A stretch of 64,000 bases of DNA from Fibrobacter sp. UWH6. GTDB taxonomy: Bacteria; Fibrobacterota; Fibrobacteria; Fibrobacterales; Fibrobacteraceae. A program made the position numbers and the translations under genes. Where the stretch lies: positions 186,001 through 250,000 of the forward strand of contig NZ_FRAX01000003.1 of assembly GCF_900142465.1 (NCBI RefSeq), written 5' to 3'. The notes under the pieces are model-generated. The model saw nothing but the letters and a program-made list of their open reading frames with translations. It did no database searches and had not been told where the DNA came from. Below are positions 37,406 to 46,319 of this stretch, in pieces; the first letter of the stretch is position 1, and each line of letters starts with the position of its first letter.

Positions 37406-39022
37406 ATGCGTAAAATATTTGCAATTTTGTCTTTTATCGCTGCCGCCTCACAGGCCGCAGACTTTGAACGTTCCAACTGGCGTACCCAGCTCTATGTGCA
37501 GGGTGAGCCCGCTTTCCTGAACTTTAAGGGTGAAAACGGCATCCTAGACGAAGGTATCGATGCTGAAGTCATGACAGTGCCCATCTCTGCCGGTGCACTC
37601 TGGTCTCCCCTCATCACCCCCTTCTGGAAGGCAGACATTCCCTTTACTATCTGGCTGGGTGTGGAAGTCAACTCCATCCAGTTCGGTACCATCGAAGATA
37701 GTCCCGAATACACCGTTCCCGATGAAGTGAATGGTGGCAAGCGCAAGGGCGAACAGAACGACCGCGAACTGTCTTTCATGACTTACGCTCCGTCCTTCCT
37801 CGCCGGTTTCTCCGTAAACCTGGTCGGCGACCTGGACCTCCGCGTTCTCGGCGGCTTCGGCTTCCACTTCTTCTCGTTCTATGACGACTATCTGGGCAAC
37901 ACCGAAACCCACACCGAAATTCTCAATACGGCCTTTGTCTCTGGCGCTTTGGAATACCGCATCACCGAAGTGTTCAAGGACGTGGACCTGAAGATCGGCC
38001 TGAATGTCCGCAAGGAATTCATGCCCTACGAAGACATTACAGCCCGTACCAAGGATGCAAGTGCAAGTCCGTCTCCCTACTCCGACCTGACCATGACCAA
38101 GGTTGAGTACAAATGGCCTGTACGCGTCGGCCTGGAAATTTCTCTGGACTTCGGCCGCGAAAGCCGCCGTGACCGCCAGATGCGCTTCAAGCTCCATGAC
38201 CGCGACGACGTACTCCGTCAGAACAGCGAAGTCAAGGACACCCTGTCTGACTGGGACTGCATGGCCATTGAACGCGACTACCGCTTCTACCTCGACGATG
38301 ACGGCAACCTGCCCGACATGAGCGAAGCATTTACTCGTACTCAATTCACCGACGTGCTCGAAAGCTACCTGGCCTTCTGCCACCCTGCAGACCTGGCCAC
38401 CAAGGAACAGCTCTACGCCACCATGGACTCCAGCAAGGTTGAACTTAAGGAATACCAGGTACGCCAGGAAGACGGCCGTTTCGATCAGGTCATGGCTAGC
38501 AACGACCCCGAAATGCTGCAGATGTTCATCGAATACTATCCGGACTCTCCGCGCCGTGCAGAAGTTGAAGCCAAGCTTCGCTCTCTCAGCGAATACGACA
38601 AGTTCCGCGTCATCCAGGCACAGAACACCTTCAAGGCATTCCTCGCCTACTTGAATGACAATCCCAACGGAGCCTTCCGCGACGAAGCCGAAACCGGAAT
38701 CTTCGAACTGGTTAAGGCAGGCAACCGCGTCAAGGACTACGAAATCTACCTGAAGCGTTTCCCCGACGGCAGATACGTCAACGAAGCAAAGGAAGCCATC
38801 AAGAGAGCTTCTGGCGAATCTTCTGTGATCGAATACCAGACTGGCGAAACCTACGACACCACACCTGAGGCCGAACCGGAACAGGAGGTTGTCGAACAGG
38901 AAGAAGAAGAAGAACCGGCACCGTCCAAGTCCAAGAAGAGTGGCAAGAAGGACAAGAAGGATAAGAAAGCCAAGAAAGACAAGAAAGCTTCCAAGAAAGC
39001 CAAGGGCAAGAAAAAGAAGTAA
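37406..39022 (+). CDS. Outer-membrane barrel protein with TPR-like region and Lys-rich tail
   Basis: A 538-residue protein with a signal peptide (MRKIFAILSFIAAASQA) and a beta-barrel-like domain (about 20-255). A helical TPR-like region follows (about 300-475; MLQMFIEYYPDSPRRAEVEA, TFKAFLAYLNDNPNGAFRDE). The end is acidic then strongly basic (KSGKKDKKDKKAKKDKKASK). Basic tails could bind LPS phosphates, peptidoglycan acids or DNA; this is speculative. Closing gene of the envelope cluster, with its own terminator. Confidence 0.65.
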   Translation: MRKIFAILSFIAAASQAADFERSNWRTQLYVQGEPAFLNFKGENGILDEGIDAEVMTVPISAGALWSPLITPFWKADIPFTIWLGVEVNSIQFGTIEDSPEYTVPDEVNGGKRKGEQNDRELSFMTYAPSFLAGFSVNLVGDLDLRVLGGFGFHFFSFYDDYLGNTETHTEILNTAFVSGALEYRITEVFKDVDLKIGLNVRKEFMPYEDITARTKDASASPSPYSDLTMTKVEYKWPVRVGLEISLDFGRESRRDRQMRFKLHDRDDVLRQNSEVKDTLSDWDCMAIERDYRFYLDDDGNLPDMSEAFTRTQFTDVLESYLAFCHPADLATKEQLYATMDSSKVELKEYQVRQEDGRFDQVMASNDPEMLQMFIEYYPDSPRRAEVEAKLRSLSEYDKFRVIQAQNTFKAFLAYLNDNPNGAFRDEAETGIFELVKAGNRVKDYEIYLKRFPDGRYVNEAKEAIKRASGESSVIEYQTGETYDTTPEAEPEQEVVEQEEEEEPAPSKSKKSGKKDKKDKKAKKDKKASKKAKGKKKK

Positions 39023-39043
39023 TTAACTTGTTCTAAAGAATTT

Positions 39044-39075
39044 AAAAGCGCAGTCCTTATGGCTGCGCTTTTTCT
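39044..39075 (+). terminator. Terminator of the 31823-39022 envelope cluster
   Basis: Stem AAGCGCAG/CTGCGCTT with loop TCCTTATGG and TTTCTT run, right after the 37406 gene. Confidence 0.8.
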
Positions 39076-39119
39076 TATTGTCATAATCTAGACAGTTTGC
39101 TTTTCTATATTTGCCCACC

Positions 39120-39761
39120 ATGATTTACAACTTGATTATCGACTGGTACAACGCCCACCTGAACTACGGCACAATCACCCTCCTCATGGCCGTAGAAAGT
39201 TCTTTCATCCCGTTCCCGTCTGAATTGGTAGTTCCCCCTGCAGCCTATAAGGCTCTCCAGCCCGATTCCGGTCTGAACATCGTACTGATCGTGCTCTTCG
39301 CAAGCATCGGCGCCATGATCGGCGCATTCATCAACTATTATCTGGCAAAGTTCCTGGGTCGTCCCATTATCTACAAATTCGCAGACAGCCGCCTGGGCCA
39401 CTTCCTGCTTCTGGACGTTCAGAAGGTTCAGAAAGCCGAAGATTATTTCCGTGAACACGGCGTCATTTCCACTTTTGTCGGCCGTCTCATCACCGTGATC
39501 CGTCAGCTGATTTCCATTCCCGCAGGCATCGCCGGCATGAAGGTTCTGCCCTTCGCCATTTTCACATTCCTGGGCGCAACCATCTGGAACTGCGTGCTGG
39601 CCTTCCTTGGCTACTTGGCTCACGGTCAGAAGGATATCATCGAAAAGTACAACTCCGAGTTGGGAATTGCACTTCTCGCCTTTGGCGTTCTATTTATCGG
39701 TTATATGGTCTGGAACGCTGTCAAGCCCAACAAGAAAAAGGGCGACAACAAGCAGGACTAG
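39120..39761 (+). CDS. DedA/VTT-family membrane protein
   Basis: A 213-residue protein with the family motif ESSFIPFPSELVVPPAAY (about 25-42) and GRLITVIRQLISIPAGIAGM (about 120-140), with several hydrophobic helices. DedA proteins are thought to flip lipids such as undecaprenyl phosphate or phosphatidylethanolamine. ATG 39120 is chosen; an upstream TTG adds three residues. Its stop TAG overlaps that of the convergent lnt gene in CTAG. Confidence 0.9.
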   Translation: MIYNLIIDWYNAHLNYGTITLLMAVESSFIPFPSELVVPPAAYKALQPDSGLNIVLIVLFASIGAMIGAFINYYLAKFLGRPIIYKFADSRLGHFLLLDVQKVQKAEDYFREHGVISTFVGRLITVIRQLISIPAGIAGMKVLPFAIFTFLGATIWNCVLAFLGYLAHGQKDIIEKYNSELGIALLAFGVLFIGYMVWNAVKPNKKKGDNKQD

Positions 39762-41299
39762 GCACCAGCCTGTTCCTCGATACTTCCATCCTTAGTACGT
39801 CGGGCACCAAGCCCAATGAACATCAACGATAGAATCAAGTAGACGTAGTTCAAAAATCCGCCGTTTTTGGCATACACTGTTTCATGGGCAGACGTAGGAA
39901 CGTCAGAGATAAACAGCCTATCGTATCCCACATCCTTAAACGGTCTCCGATTGACCTCTCGGCCGTACTCGTCGCTGACAAGCGAAACGCCATCATAGGA
40001 AGTCACAACCAGATTCACACCGTGTTCCACCGCGCGAACCGCCAAGGATCTGTAATGAAAATCATTTATACCATCCCAAGCCCATGACGGAATAAAGAGT
40101 AACTGAACCTTGGGATCCAGGGGTCTAAGAAAATCCGAGAAATTGCCGTCGTAACAAATGGCAAAAGAAACAATATGGGCCTTCCCCCCTATTTCCAGAG
40201 GGACCGCAGGTAGCTTTTCACGCCCCACATCCAGATTAAAGGATTCTACCAGGGGAACAGGTTTATGCTTGTTATACTCGTATAAAATCTTTCCCTGGTT
40301 ATTTATCAGTACAACCTTGTTCTGGAAGAGCCCTTCTCGGCTGTTATCCGTATCATAGACACCTAGGGACAGCAAGATGGGCATATTGAATTTACGGGCA
40401 TACTCCGAGGCATTGGCAATAAAATCACCCTCACTCGAATCTGCAACGGCAAAGGCCTCCTCGCTAAAAACCAACATCTGCGCACGTTCACGGTAAGCCG
40501 ATTCTGCAAGCGTGTTAAAGCTACGGAGATAACGTTCGTAACTCAAGGTTTCCCAGCTACCATCCTTGCGTTGATCGACTTTAGGCCCAATTGCCTGGGC
40601 AATTCGCACCGTATCAGACGATTCATCATGAGCCATCTGGAAAATGCCCCAGGCATGCATGGCCACCAAGGCTAGCAACATGCCAAGTCCTATACGTTTG
40701 GCACCATCACGGTTCCAATGCATAATCACGTATACGGCTACGGAACCCACAAAAGTTATAAGAAAGGTAAGTCCGAATTCCCCCACAACAGACAAAACCT
40801 GGAATATGGCCCTATTGTCGTACTGGGCATAGGATAAGTTGTTCAGGGGAATAAGATCGCAAGCCGAAAAAACAAGGTTCAAGGTACCGTATACCGTGGG
40901 GAAAACCAGCGTATTGACAAAGGGAGCCTCCTTAACACAATAGCGAACGTCCCATGCAAAAGGAACCCAAAAAAGACAAGCCTGCAAAGCCGTAAATACC
41001 AGGCACTCTTTTTCAAGCCCCACACCAAGAACCCCATAAAAACGGACACACAGGCCCACGGCCAAGAATATATAGAGAATGGCCTGGCTAAAGCGATGTT
41101 CACTCAGACGGCAATAGTACAGAAAGCAGAACGGCCAGATCCAGACACCCAGGACATACAAAACCTTAAAGTCCGGGAACATCGAGGGCAAGAACATAAA
41201 CACGCAGCCCACCACCAGCAGCAGCAACGGTAGATTTGACTTGCCGTATTCTCCAACGTATGACGTAAAACGTTTCAGGAAACTCTGGATAAACTTCAT
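39758..41299 (-). CDS. lnt: Apolipoprotein N-acyltransferase
   Basis: A 513-residue inner-membrane enzyme that adds the third acyl chain to lipoproteins. N-terminal six to eight helices (about 20-200) are followed by a periplasmic nitrilase-fold domain (about 225-470). The catalytic triad appears as Glu in MLVFSEEAF (about 272), Lys in YNKHKPVPLVESF (about 335) and Cys in SFAICYDGNF (about 385). GAGGTG lies seven bases before ATG 41299. The window's many lipoproteins are likely substrates. Confidence 0.92.
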   Translation of the reverse strand: MKFIQSFLKRFTSYVGEYGKSNLPLLLLVVGCVFMFLPSMFPDFKVLYVLGVWIWPFCFLYYCRLSEHRFSQAILYIFLAVGLCVRFYGVLGVGLEKECLVFTALQACLFWVPFAWDVRYCVKEAPFVNTLVFPTVYGTLNLVFSACDLIPLNNLSYAQYDNRAIFQVLSVVGEFGLTFLITFVGSVAVYVIMHWNRDGAKRIGLGMLLALVAMHAWGIFQMAHDESSDTVRIAQAIGPKVDQRKDGSWETLSYERYLRSFNTLAESAYRERAQMLVFSEEAFAVADSSEGDFIANASEYARKFNMPILLSLGVYDTDNSREGLFQNKVVLINNQGKILYEYNKHKPVPLVESFNLDVGREKLPAVPLEIGGKAHIVSFAICYDGNFSDFLRPLDPKVQLLFIPSWAWDGINDFHYRSLAVRAVEHGVNLVVTSYDGVSLVSDEYGREVNRRPFKDVGYDRLFISDVPTSAHETVYAKNGGFLNYVYLILSLMFIGLGARRTKDGSIEEQAGA

Positions 41300-41394
41300 T
41301 TAAGACACCTCAACCCTTTACACATCCTCTAATATAACTACGAATGTAATAAAAAGTAAGAAAAATGTATTTTTAACGAAGTTTAGGATAACGC

Positions 41395-41955
41395 CTACAA
41401 ACCATCCTTATTTACAGCTCGGACTTCAGGACAGCTGACAATAACATAATTCATATCGCTATCATATACGACAACCCTAGGCGCCACAGACTCCCCAACA
41501 TAGGAGAAGTAGTATAGAGCCAAGGGGCCCTTACTAGACAAATCGCCCCACTCATAGTGTTCTATAGAGGCGTCAGATTCACAACCGCTTACCGACCATG
41601 AGGCAGAGGGATTCGTCTCAAAATCCACCTCAGTGGCAGCAGCCTCGCACAGGCAACCTGTAATGCGGAACACCGAATGGGAACTAGACGAAACTGCAGC
41701 CGAGGATTCTATCGGGATTTCAATATTAGAACTACTGCTAGAAAATTCAGCGGAACTACTGGTTAAATTATCCTGCAGGCTGGAAGAAGAGCGGACAAAG
41801 ACAAGTTCCGAAACGGAGCTGCTTAAAGGCTCCTCTTCAGATGAAGAACTTTCCGTCTGGCAGGAATATTCCTCAAACTCGTCCGCCTTAAGGGTCGTTT
41901 CAGAACAAGCCACCAGCACCACGGAAACAGCCGCTATTCCATACCGCCACTTCAT
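41395..41955 (-). CDS. Ser-rich lipoprotein, short member of a four-gene family
   Basis: A 186-residue lipoprotein (lipobox LVAC, Cys 17) with a poly-Ser linker (about 37-95) and only one copy of the Cys-containing beta domain (ITGCLCEAAATEVDFE; WSVSGC) seen in its neighbours. It is eight bases downstream of the 43184 gene and probably co-transcribed. Compared with its relatives it lacks the PKD-like half and the C-terminal strand domain, so it may be a truncated paralogue. Confidence 0.7.
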   Translation of the reverse strand: MKWRYGIAAVSVVLVACSETTLKADEFEEYSCQTESSSSEEEPLSSSVSELVFVRSSSSLQDNLTSSSAEFSSSSSNIEIPIESSAAVSSSSHSVFRITGCLCEAAATEVDFETNPSASWSVSGCESDASIEHYEWGDLSSKGPLALYYFSYVGESVAPRVVVYDSDMNYVIVSCPEVRAVNKDGL

Positions 41956-41963
41956 GCAACCCC

Positions 41964-43184
41964 TTACATCATCAAACTACACAAAGCAGGAGCACTCAGC
42001 CGAAGCGAAAGACTATAATCCCCCGTGGCTTTATCACAAGGCAAATCCACCGAATGAAAATACGAAACTTCGTATTCCTCGCCATCTACGACCATGATAG
42101 AATAGCCTCCGCCTTCGAAGCTACAGTAAAAATCGGCTCCAAAACTATCGGCACAACGTTCTTTCGGCGCCGTCATAAGCACGCTAAAATCTCCCGCCGG
42201 AAATTCCACCCTTTCATGTCCATCCATCTGATACTCAGCACCTTCAGTCACCTTCACGCCAGGACACAGTACTTCCATCTGGGTATTGTCGGAATTGTTG
42301 ACCGTCAGCACGGGAGCATAACTAGCCCGAGGTTCATTAAAAGTCTTGGTATAGCTGACATCATCGCCAGCCGGCCTGCCATCCCAGGCATAAGTCAGGG
42401 AAGCCGCCTCGGTTCTGCAACCCGAAACAGACCAAGTCACTTCGGGAGTTTCTTGATAGTTCACCACTTTAGCATCAGAATTACATGAGCATCCAGAAAT
42501 CGGCACACCGTTCACATGAACGGGACATGCTACAGTCTGCACCTTATCGCCGATAGAAACGATCACATGAATCTTATGATCTCCACCGGAACTAAAGAGG
42601 ACCTTACTGCTAGTTCTTCCATTTTCGGAATCATCGGAAATTTCAAAATCACCATAATCCCATTCGTAGGTCGCCGTAGTCAAAAGAGCCGGATCTTCAA
42701 TCAGGGAACCGTCTGCCGTAAACTTGAAAGCAACAGAAGTTCCCTTACCAATGGAGGTACTGCCATCAACAGGGGCACAGACGCCCAAGGCAGGCTCACT
42801 CATTCCATTTAATACAACCCTAGAAGAAGAACTGATATCGTCGATAGACAATACAGACGAAGAAGATTCCTCCTTAGCCGAATTGGATGATTTGGCCTTG
42901 CTACTGGAAGACGCCTTGGAATCGCTAGACTTTTTCACAGCGACTTCATCGCCCTCATCGCCAACCCATTTTCCATCTTCACACTGGTACGAAAAGGAAA
43001 CCTTGTCAGGATTACTCATGATAATGATTTCCCCCTCGTTCTTGGACGTACAAGAATGAGACGTCAGTTCATCCAGGGAACTGACAAAATTTTTCTGATA
43101 ATTTCCGTCAGAAAGATCTTCCGTAAAATCAGAACATCCCCATACGGCCAGTACAATCGGCAAAGCTACAAAACTTCTAGACAT
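41964..43184 (-). CDS. Ser-rich lipoprotein with PKD-like Cys domains
   Basis: A 406-residue lipoprotein (lipobox VWGC, Cys 17) with a Ser/Lys/Asp linker (about 85-125). A PKD-like domain (about 135-225; FKFTADGSLIEDPAL then ATYEWDYG), the Cys domain (VNGVPISGCSCNS and WSVSGC) and a C-terminal beta sandwich follow. Strong CAGGAGGG site before ATG 43184. Related to the proteins at 43335 and 62609. Function unknown; a surface or substrate-facing lipoprotein is likely. Confidence 0.75.
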   Translation of the reverse strand: MSRSFVALPIVLAVWGCSDFTEDLSDGNYQKNFVSSLDELTSHSCTSKNEGEIIIMSNPDKVSFSYQCEDGKWVGDEGDEVAVKKSSDSKASSSSKAKSSNSAKEESSSSVLSIDDISSSSRVVLNGMSEPALGVCAPVDGSTSIGKGTSVAFKFTADGSLIEDPALLTTATYEWDYGDFEISDDSENGRTSSKVLFSSGGDHKIHVIVSIGDKVQTVACPVHVNGVPISGCSCNSDAKVVNYQETPEVTWSVSGCRTEAASLTYAWDGRPAGDDVSYTKTFNEPRASYAPVLTVNNSDNTQMEVLCPGVKVTEGAEYQMDGHERVEFPAGDFSVLMTAPKERCADSFGADFYCSFEGGGYSIMVVDGEEYEVSYFHSVDLPCDKATGDYSLSLRLSAPALCSLMM

Positions 43185-43283
43185 GGACCCTCCTGGTTTT
43201 AGTCAATTCTATACAGCGAGGTTTTCTACTTCTATAGTTAAAATATAATTACAAAAGCAATAGAAAACGTCTAACCGGATATA

Positions 43284-43316
43284 AAAAGACCGACTCCAGA
43301 GGAGCCGGTCTTTTGC
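43284..43316 (-). terminator. Intrinsic terminator of the 43335 lipoprotein gene
   Basis: On the - strand, AAGACCGGCTCC/GGAGTCGGTCTT with a CTCT loop and following T-run. Confidence 0.8.
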
Positions 43317-43334
43317 TTGAATTTCATCTACAAC

Positions 43335-44651
43335 TTAGTTAGTACCCAAGCCACATTCTGCCTTACCCGGATCAGTTGCACCGAATCCAGCAGCAGTATA
43401 GTCAATGCAAATCATGTCGATGTTGATGGCACCAACACCAATCTTTCCAAGACCGAGACTTACGTTGTTAACACCATACTGACCTTCATCAGAAGCTGTT
43501 TCAGTACCATGAGTAATGGTCAAAGAAACACCCTGACCCTTCAGGTCACAAACAACCTTCAAGGACGGCAGATAGTTGGCTTCAGTCCATTCACCCGTTA
43601 CGGTAAGGCAGCCACCATTTGCAACTTCAACCTTAGCCTGAGGAATCTGGTTACCAACAATTTTAATTTCGTATTCAGCGCCCTGGGTAGTCTTCACTGC
43701 GGGGCAAGTCACTTCAACCAGGGAATTGTCGTCACTCTTGACCACAAGCTTGGGAGCATAACCCAGCTGAGCTTCTGCAAAAGTCTTGGCAAAGGTTGTA
43801 GTACCTTCAGCATTATCCCAATAGTAGCTGAGGGTATGACCAGCAGAAATACAACCGCCTGCAGTCCAAGCCACTTCCGGAGAAACAGTATAGTCAACAG
43901 TTTTTTCTGGTGTGGTACATTCGCAACCAGTGATGGGGTCACCATTAATATGCAGCGGGCAAGGAATAGTTTCAGATTCTCCACCTGCATAAATGGTCAC
44001 GGAAACGTCTGCGTCACCGGACTCGGTAAAGGTGATGTTATCACTAGTCTTCTTGCCGTCGCCGGAACCATCGGGAGTACCACTGTTATAGTGCCATTCA
44101 TAAGTGGCGCTAACAATAGCCATAGGATCAGGCAGGGCAGCACCATTAGGAGTCACCTTGAATCGAACAGATTCACCCTTGGTAATGGAGGTCTTGCCAG
44201 TTGATTCGGCACAGGTACCCAGACCAGTTATAGTGCTACCACCACCAGAGGTAGAGCTGGCGACAGGATCAGTTCCGGTATTGATAGTGGCGGAAGATAC
44301 AGGGTTGCCACCAATCACACGGGAAGAAGAGGAAACGTCTACCAGAGGCTGATTGCCATTATTGGGAACTTCGCTAGCGGAAGATGCGGGAGCAACAACT
44401 TCCTGACCGCTAAGGTAAGGCACATAGGCTGCAGCGCATTCCGGGTCTGCCTGGCACTTTTCCTTGGAGACCTTGATAAGGCCAGAAACAACCATCGAGT
44501 CGTTTTCGGCATCGGTCTTAGAGGGGTTAACAAAGGTTGCGGAAATAACCTGATCATCAGAATCAGCTTCATAGATATTACCGCTACCGCAAGCCCAGAA
44601 GGTACCTACTGCAGCAGCAGACATAAGTCCAGCAATAATCTTCTTGTTCAT
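43335..44651 (-). CDS. Ser-rich lipoprotein with PKD-like Cys domains
   Basis: A 438-residue lipoprotein with lipobox FWAC (Cys 21) and a Ser/Thr/Gly linker (about 90-140). A PKD-like domain (ATYEWHYNSGTPDG), the Cys domain (INGDPITGCECTTP then WTAGGC) and a C-terminal sandwich follow. AAAGAGG precedes ATG 44651. It has its own terminator, so it is a separate unit from the two genes downstream. Same family as 41395, 41964 and 62609. Confidence 0.75.
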   Translation of the reverse strand: MNKKIIAGLMSAAAVGTFWACGSGNIYEADSDDQVISATFVNPSKTDAENDSMVVSGLIKVSKEKCQADPECAAAYVPYLSGQEVVAPASSASEVPNNGNQPLVDVSSSSRVIGGNPVSSATINTGTDPVASSTSGGGSTITGLGTCAESTGKTSITKGESVRFKVTPNGAALPDPMAIVSATYEWHYNSGTPDGSGDGKKTSDNITFTESGDADVSVTIYAGGESETIPCPLHINGDPITGCECTTPEKTVDYTVSPEVAWTAGGCISAGHTLSYYWDNAEGTTTFAKTFAEAQLGYAPKLVVKSDDNSLVEVTCPAVKTTQGAEYEIKIVGNQIPQAKVEVANGGCLTVTGEWTEANYLPSLKVVCDLKGQGVSLTITHGTETASDEGQYGVNNVSLGLGKIGVGAINIDMICIDYTAAGFGATDPGKAECGLGTN

Positions 44652-44717
44652 AAATAAACCTCTTTCCTCTAAAAATACATTATTCTAAGTCAAAACGTTA
44701 CAGGTTAAAGGGTGTTT

Positions 44718-45512
44718 TTACCCCTGATGATCCTCTTCTACAGAGATTTTACGCTGTCCCGTAATAAATTGGTGCACATATGGGTTACTGGTGTTCTTTA
44801 TTTCGTCTACCGTACCCACTTCAATGATACGTCCATTGTAAAGCATGGCGATTCGGTCAGCCACCTTGAAGGCGCTCACCATGTCATGGGTCACCACCAC
44901 GGAGGTCACACCAAGCTTGCTCTGCATATCCAGGATCAGGTCGTTAATCACGTCGCTGGTAATGGGGTCCAGACCGGTTGTGGGTTCATCGTACAGCAAG
45001 ATTTCGGGATTCAGGGCAATGGCGCGGGCCAGGGCAACACGCTTGCGCATACCGCCAGAAAGTTCAGAAGGCATCTTGGTTCGGAATTCCGGTACCAGGT
45101 TGATCATCTGAAGTTTTTCGGTCACCACATCCTGAATCTGTTTTTCAGACAGTTCCGGATGATGTTCGCGAAGAGCGAAGGCAATGTTCTCACCGGTATC
45201 CATGGAGTCGAACAAGGCGCCCATCTGGAACAGCATGCCCATCTTGCGACGAATGGTATGGGTATCAAAAAATTTAGGCGTACTGATAGTCACACCGTCC
45301 ACAGTCACTTCACCACCATCGGGCTGCAACAGACCGATCATGTGCTTCAGAATCACAGACTTACCACCACCGGACTTACCGATGATCACCATGGTCTCGC
45401 CACGGCGGATATCCAGGTTCACATCGCAAAGCACGTCCTGAGGTCCGAAGGACTTCTTAAGGCCCTTCAGGCGGATAGCGATATCGTTCGGGTCAATCTT
45501 CACATTGGGCAT
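44718..45512 (-). CDS. mlaF: MlaF-type lipid-transport ABC ATPase
   Basis: A 264-residue ATPase with Walker A GKSGGGKS, signature LSGGMRKRVALARA and Walker B ILLYDEPTTGLDP, typical of the MlaF/Ttg2A group moving phospholipids between membranes. It is 12 bases after the MlaE-type permease. No MlaD-like or substrate-binding gene is present; it may be encoded elsewhere. Confidence 0.88.
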   Translation of the reverse strand: MPNVKIDPNDIAIRLKGLKKSFGPQDVLCDVNLDIRRGETMVIIGKSGGGKSVILKHMIGLLQPDGGEVTVDGVTISTPKFFDTHTIRRKMGMLFQMGALFDSMDTGENIAFALREHHPELSEKQIQDVVTEKLQMINLVPEFRTKMPSELSGGMRKRVALARAIALNPEILLYDEPTTGLDPITSDVINDLILDMQSKLGVTSVVVTHDMVSAFKVADRIAMLYNGRIIEVGTVDEIKNTSNPYVHQFITGQRKISVEEDHQG

Positions 45513-45524
45513 AATCTACCTGCT

Positions 45525-46307
45525 CTAGAAGAATAGGAATGCATCCAGGACAAAGTCAGCAATCAAGATCATAAGGCAACTGGACACAACAACGCTCATG
45601 GTCGCAAGACCCACACCTCGGGCGCCGGCCTTGGCATTAACGCCATGGTAGTAACCCAACAAGAAGATGAGGGTTCCAAAAACAAAGGACTTCAACACAC
45701 CAGACCAAAGATCCATAGGATCGAACAAGTACTGCATACCCGTCACATAGGTGTAAGTCGTAATATCCAGACCCAACACGCAAACAATCCAACCACCGAT
45801 AATGGCCAGGGCATTAGAAATAATGGTCAGACAGGGAATCATGGTAAAGAAGGCCACAAAGCGAGGCAACGCCAGGTAACGGTACGGTTCCAGTCCGAGC
45901 ACGGTGTACGCCGCCAGTTCTTCCTTTTCTTTCATGGAACCCAGTTCTGCGGCAATGGCGCTACCTACACGGCCAGAAAGCACAATAGCAGTAAGCAGGG
46001 GGCCCAGTTCGATAAGCACCATCTTACAGGCCGCAGTACCGACAAACTTATCGGCCACCAAATTGTGGAATTCGAACTTTGCACAAACCGTAGCCACCAT
46101 GCCCGTAAATAGAGAGGTCACAAACAACAACGGAAGAGACGATACGCCAATGGAAATCATCTGCTTCGCAATAAGGTCAGGATTCTTGTGGATGTAACGG
46201 AGCTGCTTCAGCGTATTCAACAGAATGCAGACAACCTCACCGATATTGGAAATACCGGTTACGATGATTTCGCCAATCCAGGCAAAAGGACGAAGGAGCA
46301 GAGGCAT
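45525..46307 (-). CDS. mlaE: MlaE-type lipid-transport permease
   Basis: A 260-residue permease with five hydrophobic segments and the family stretches LFTGMVATVCAKFEFH, VLSGRVGSAIAAELGSMKEKEE and MIPCLTIISNALAIIGG. Its ribosome site TAAGGAG overlaps the dnaB stop, so it is translated right after dnaB. Works with the MlaF ATPase downstream. Confidence 0.9.
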   Translation of the reverse strand: MPLLLRPFAWIGEIIVTGISNIGEVVCILLNTLKQLRYIHKNPDLIAKQMISIGVSSLPLLFVTSLFTGMVATVCAKFEFHNLVADKFVGTAACKMVLIELGPLLTAIVLSGRVGSAIAAELGSMKEKEELAAYTVLGLEPYRYLALPRFVAFFTMIPCLTIISNALAIIGGWIVCVLGLDITTYTYVTGMQYLFDPMDLWSGVLKSFVFGTLIFLLGYYHGVNAKAGARGVGLATMSVVVSSCLMILIADFVLDAFLFF

Positions 46308-46319
46308 CAGAAATTCTCC

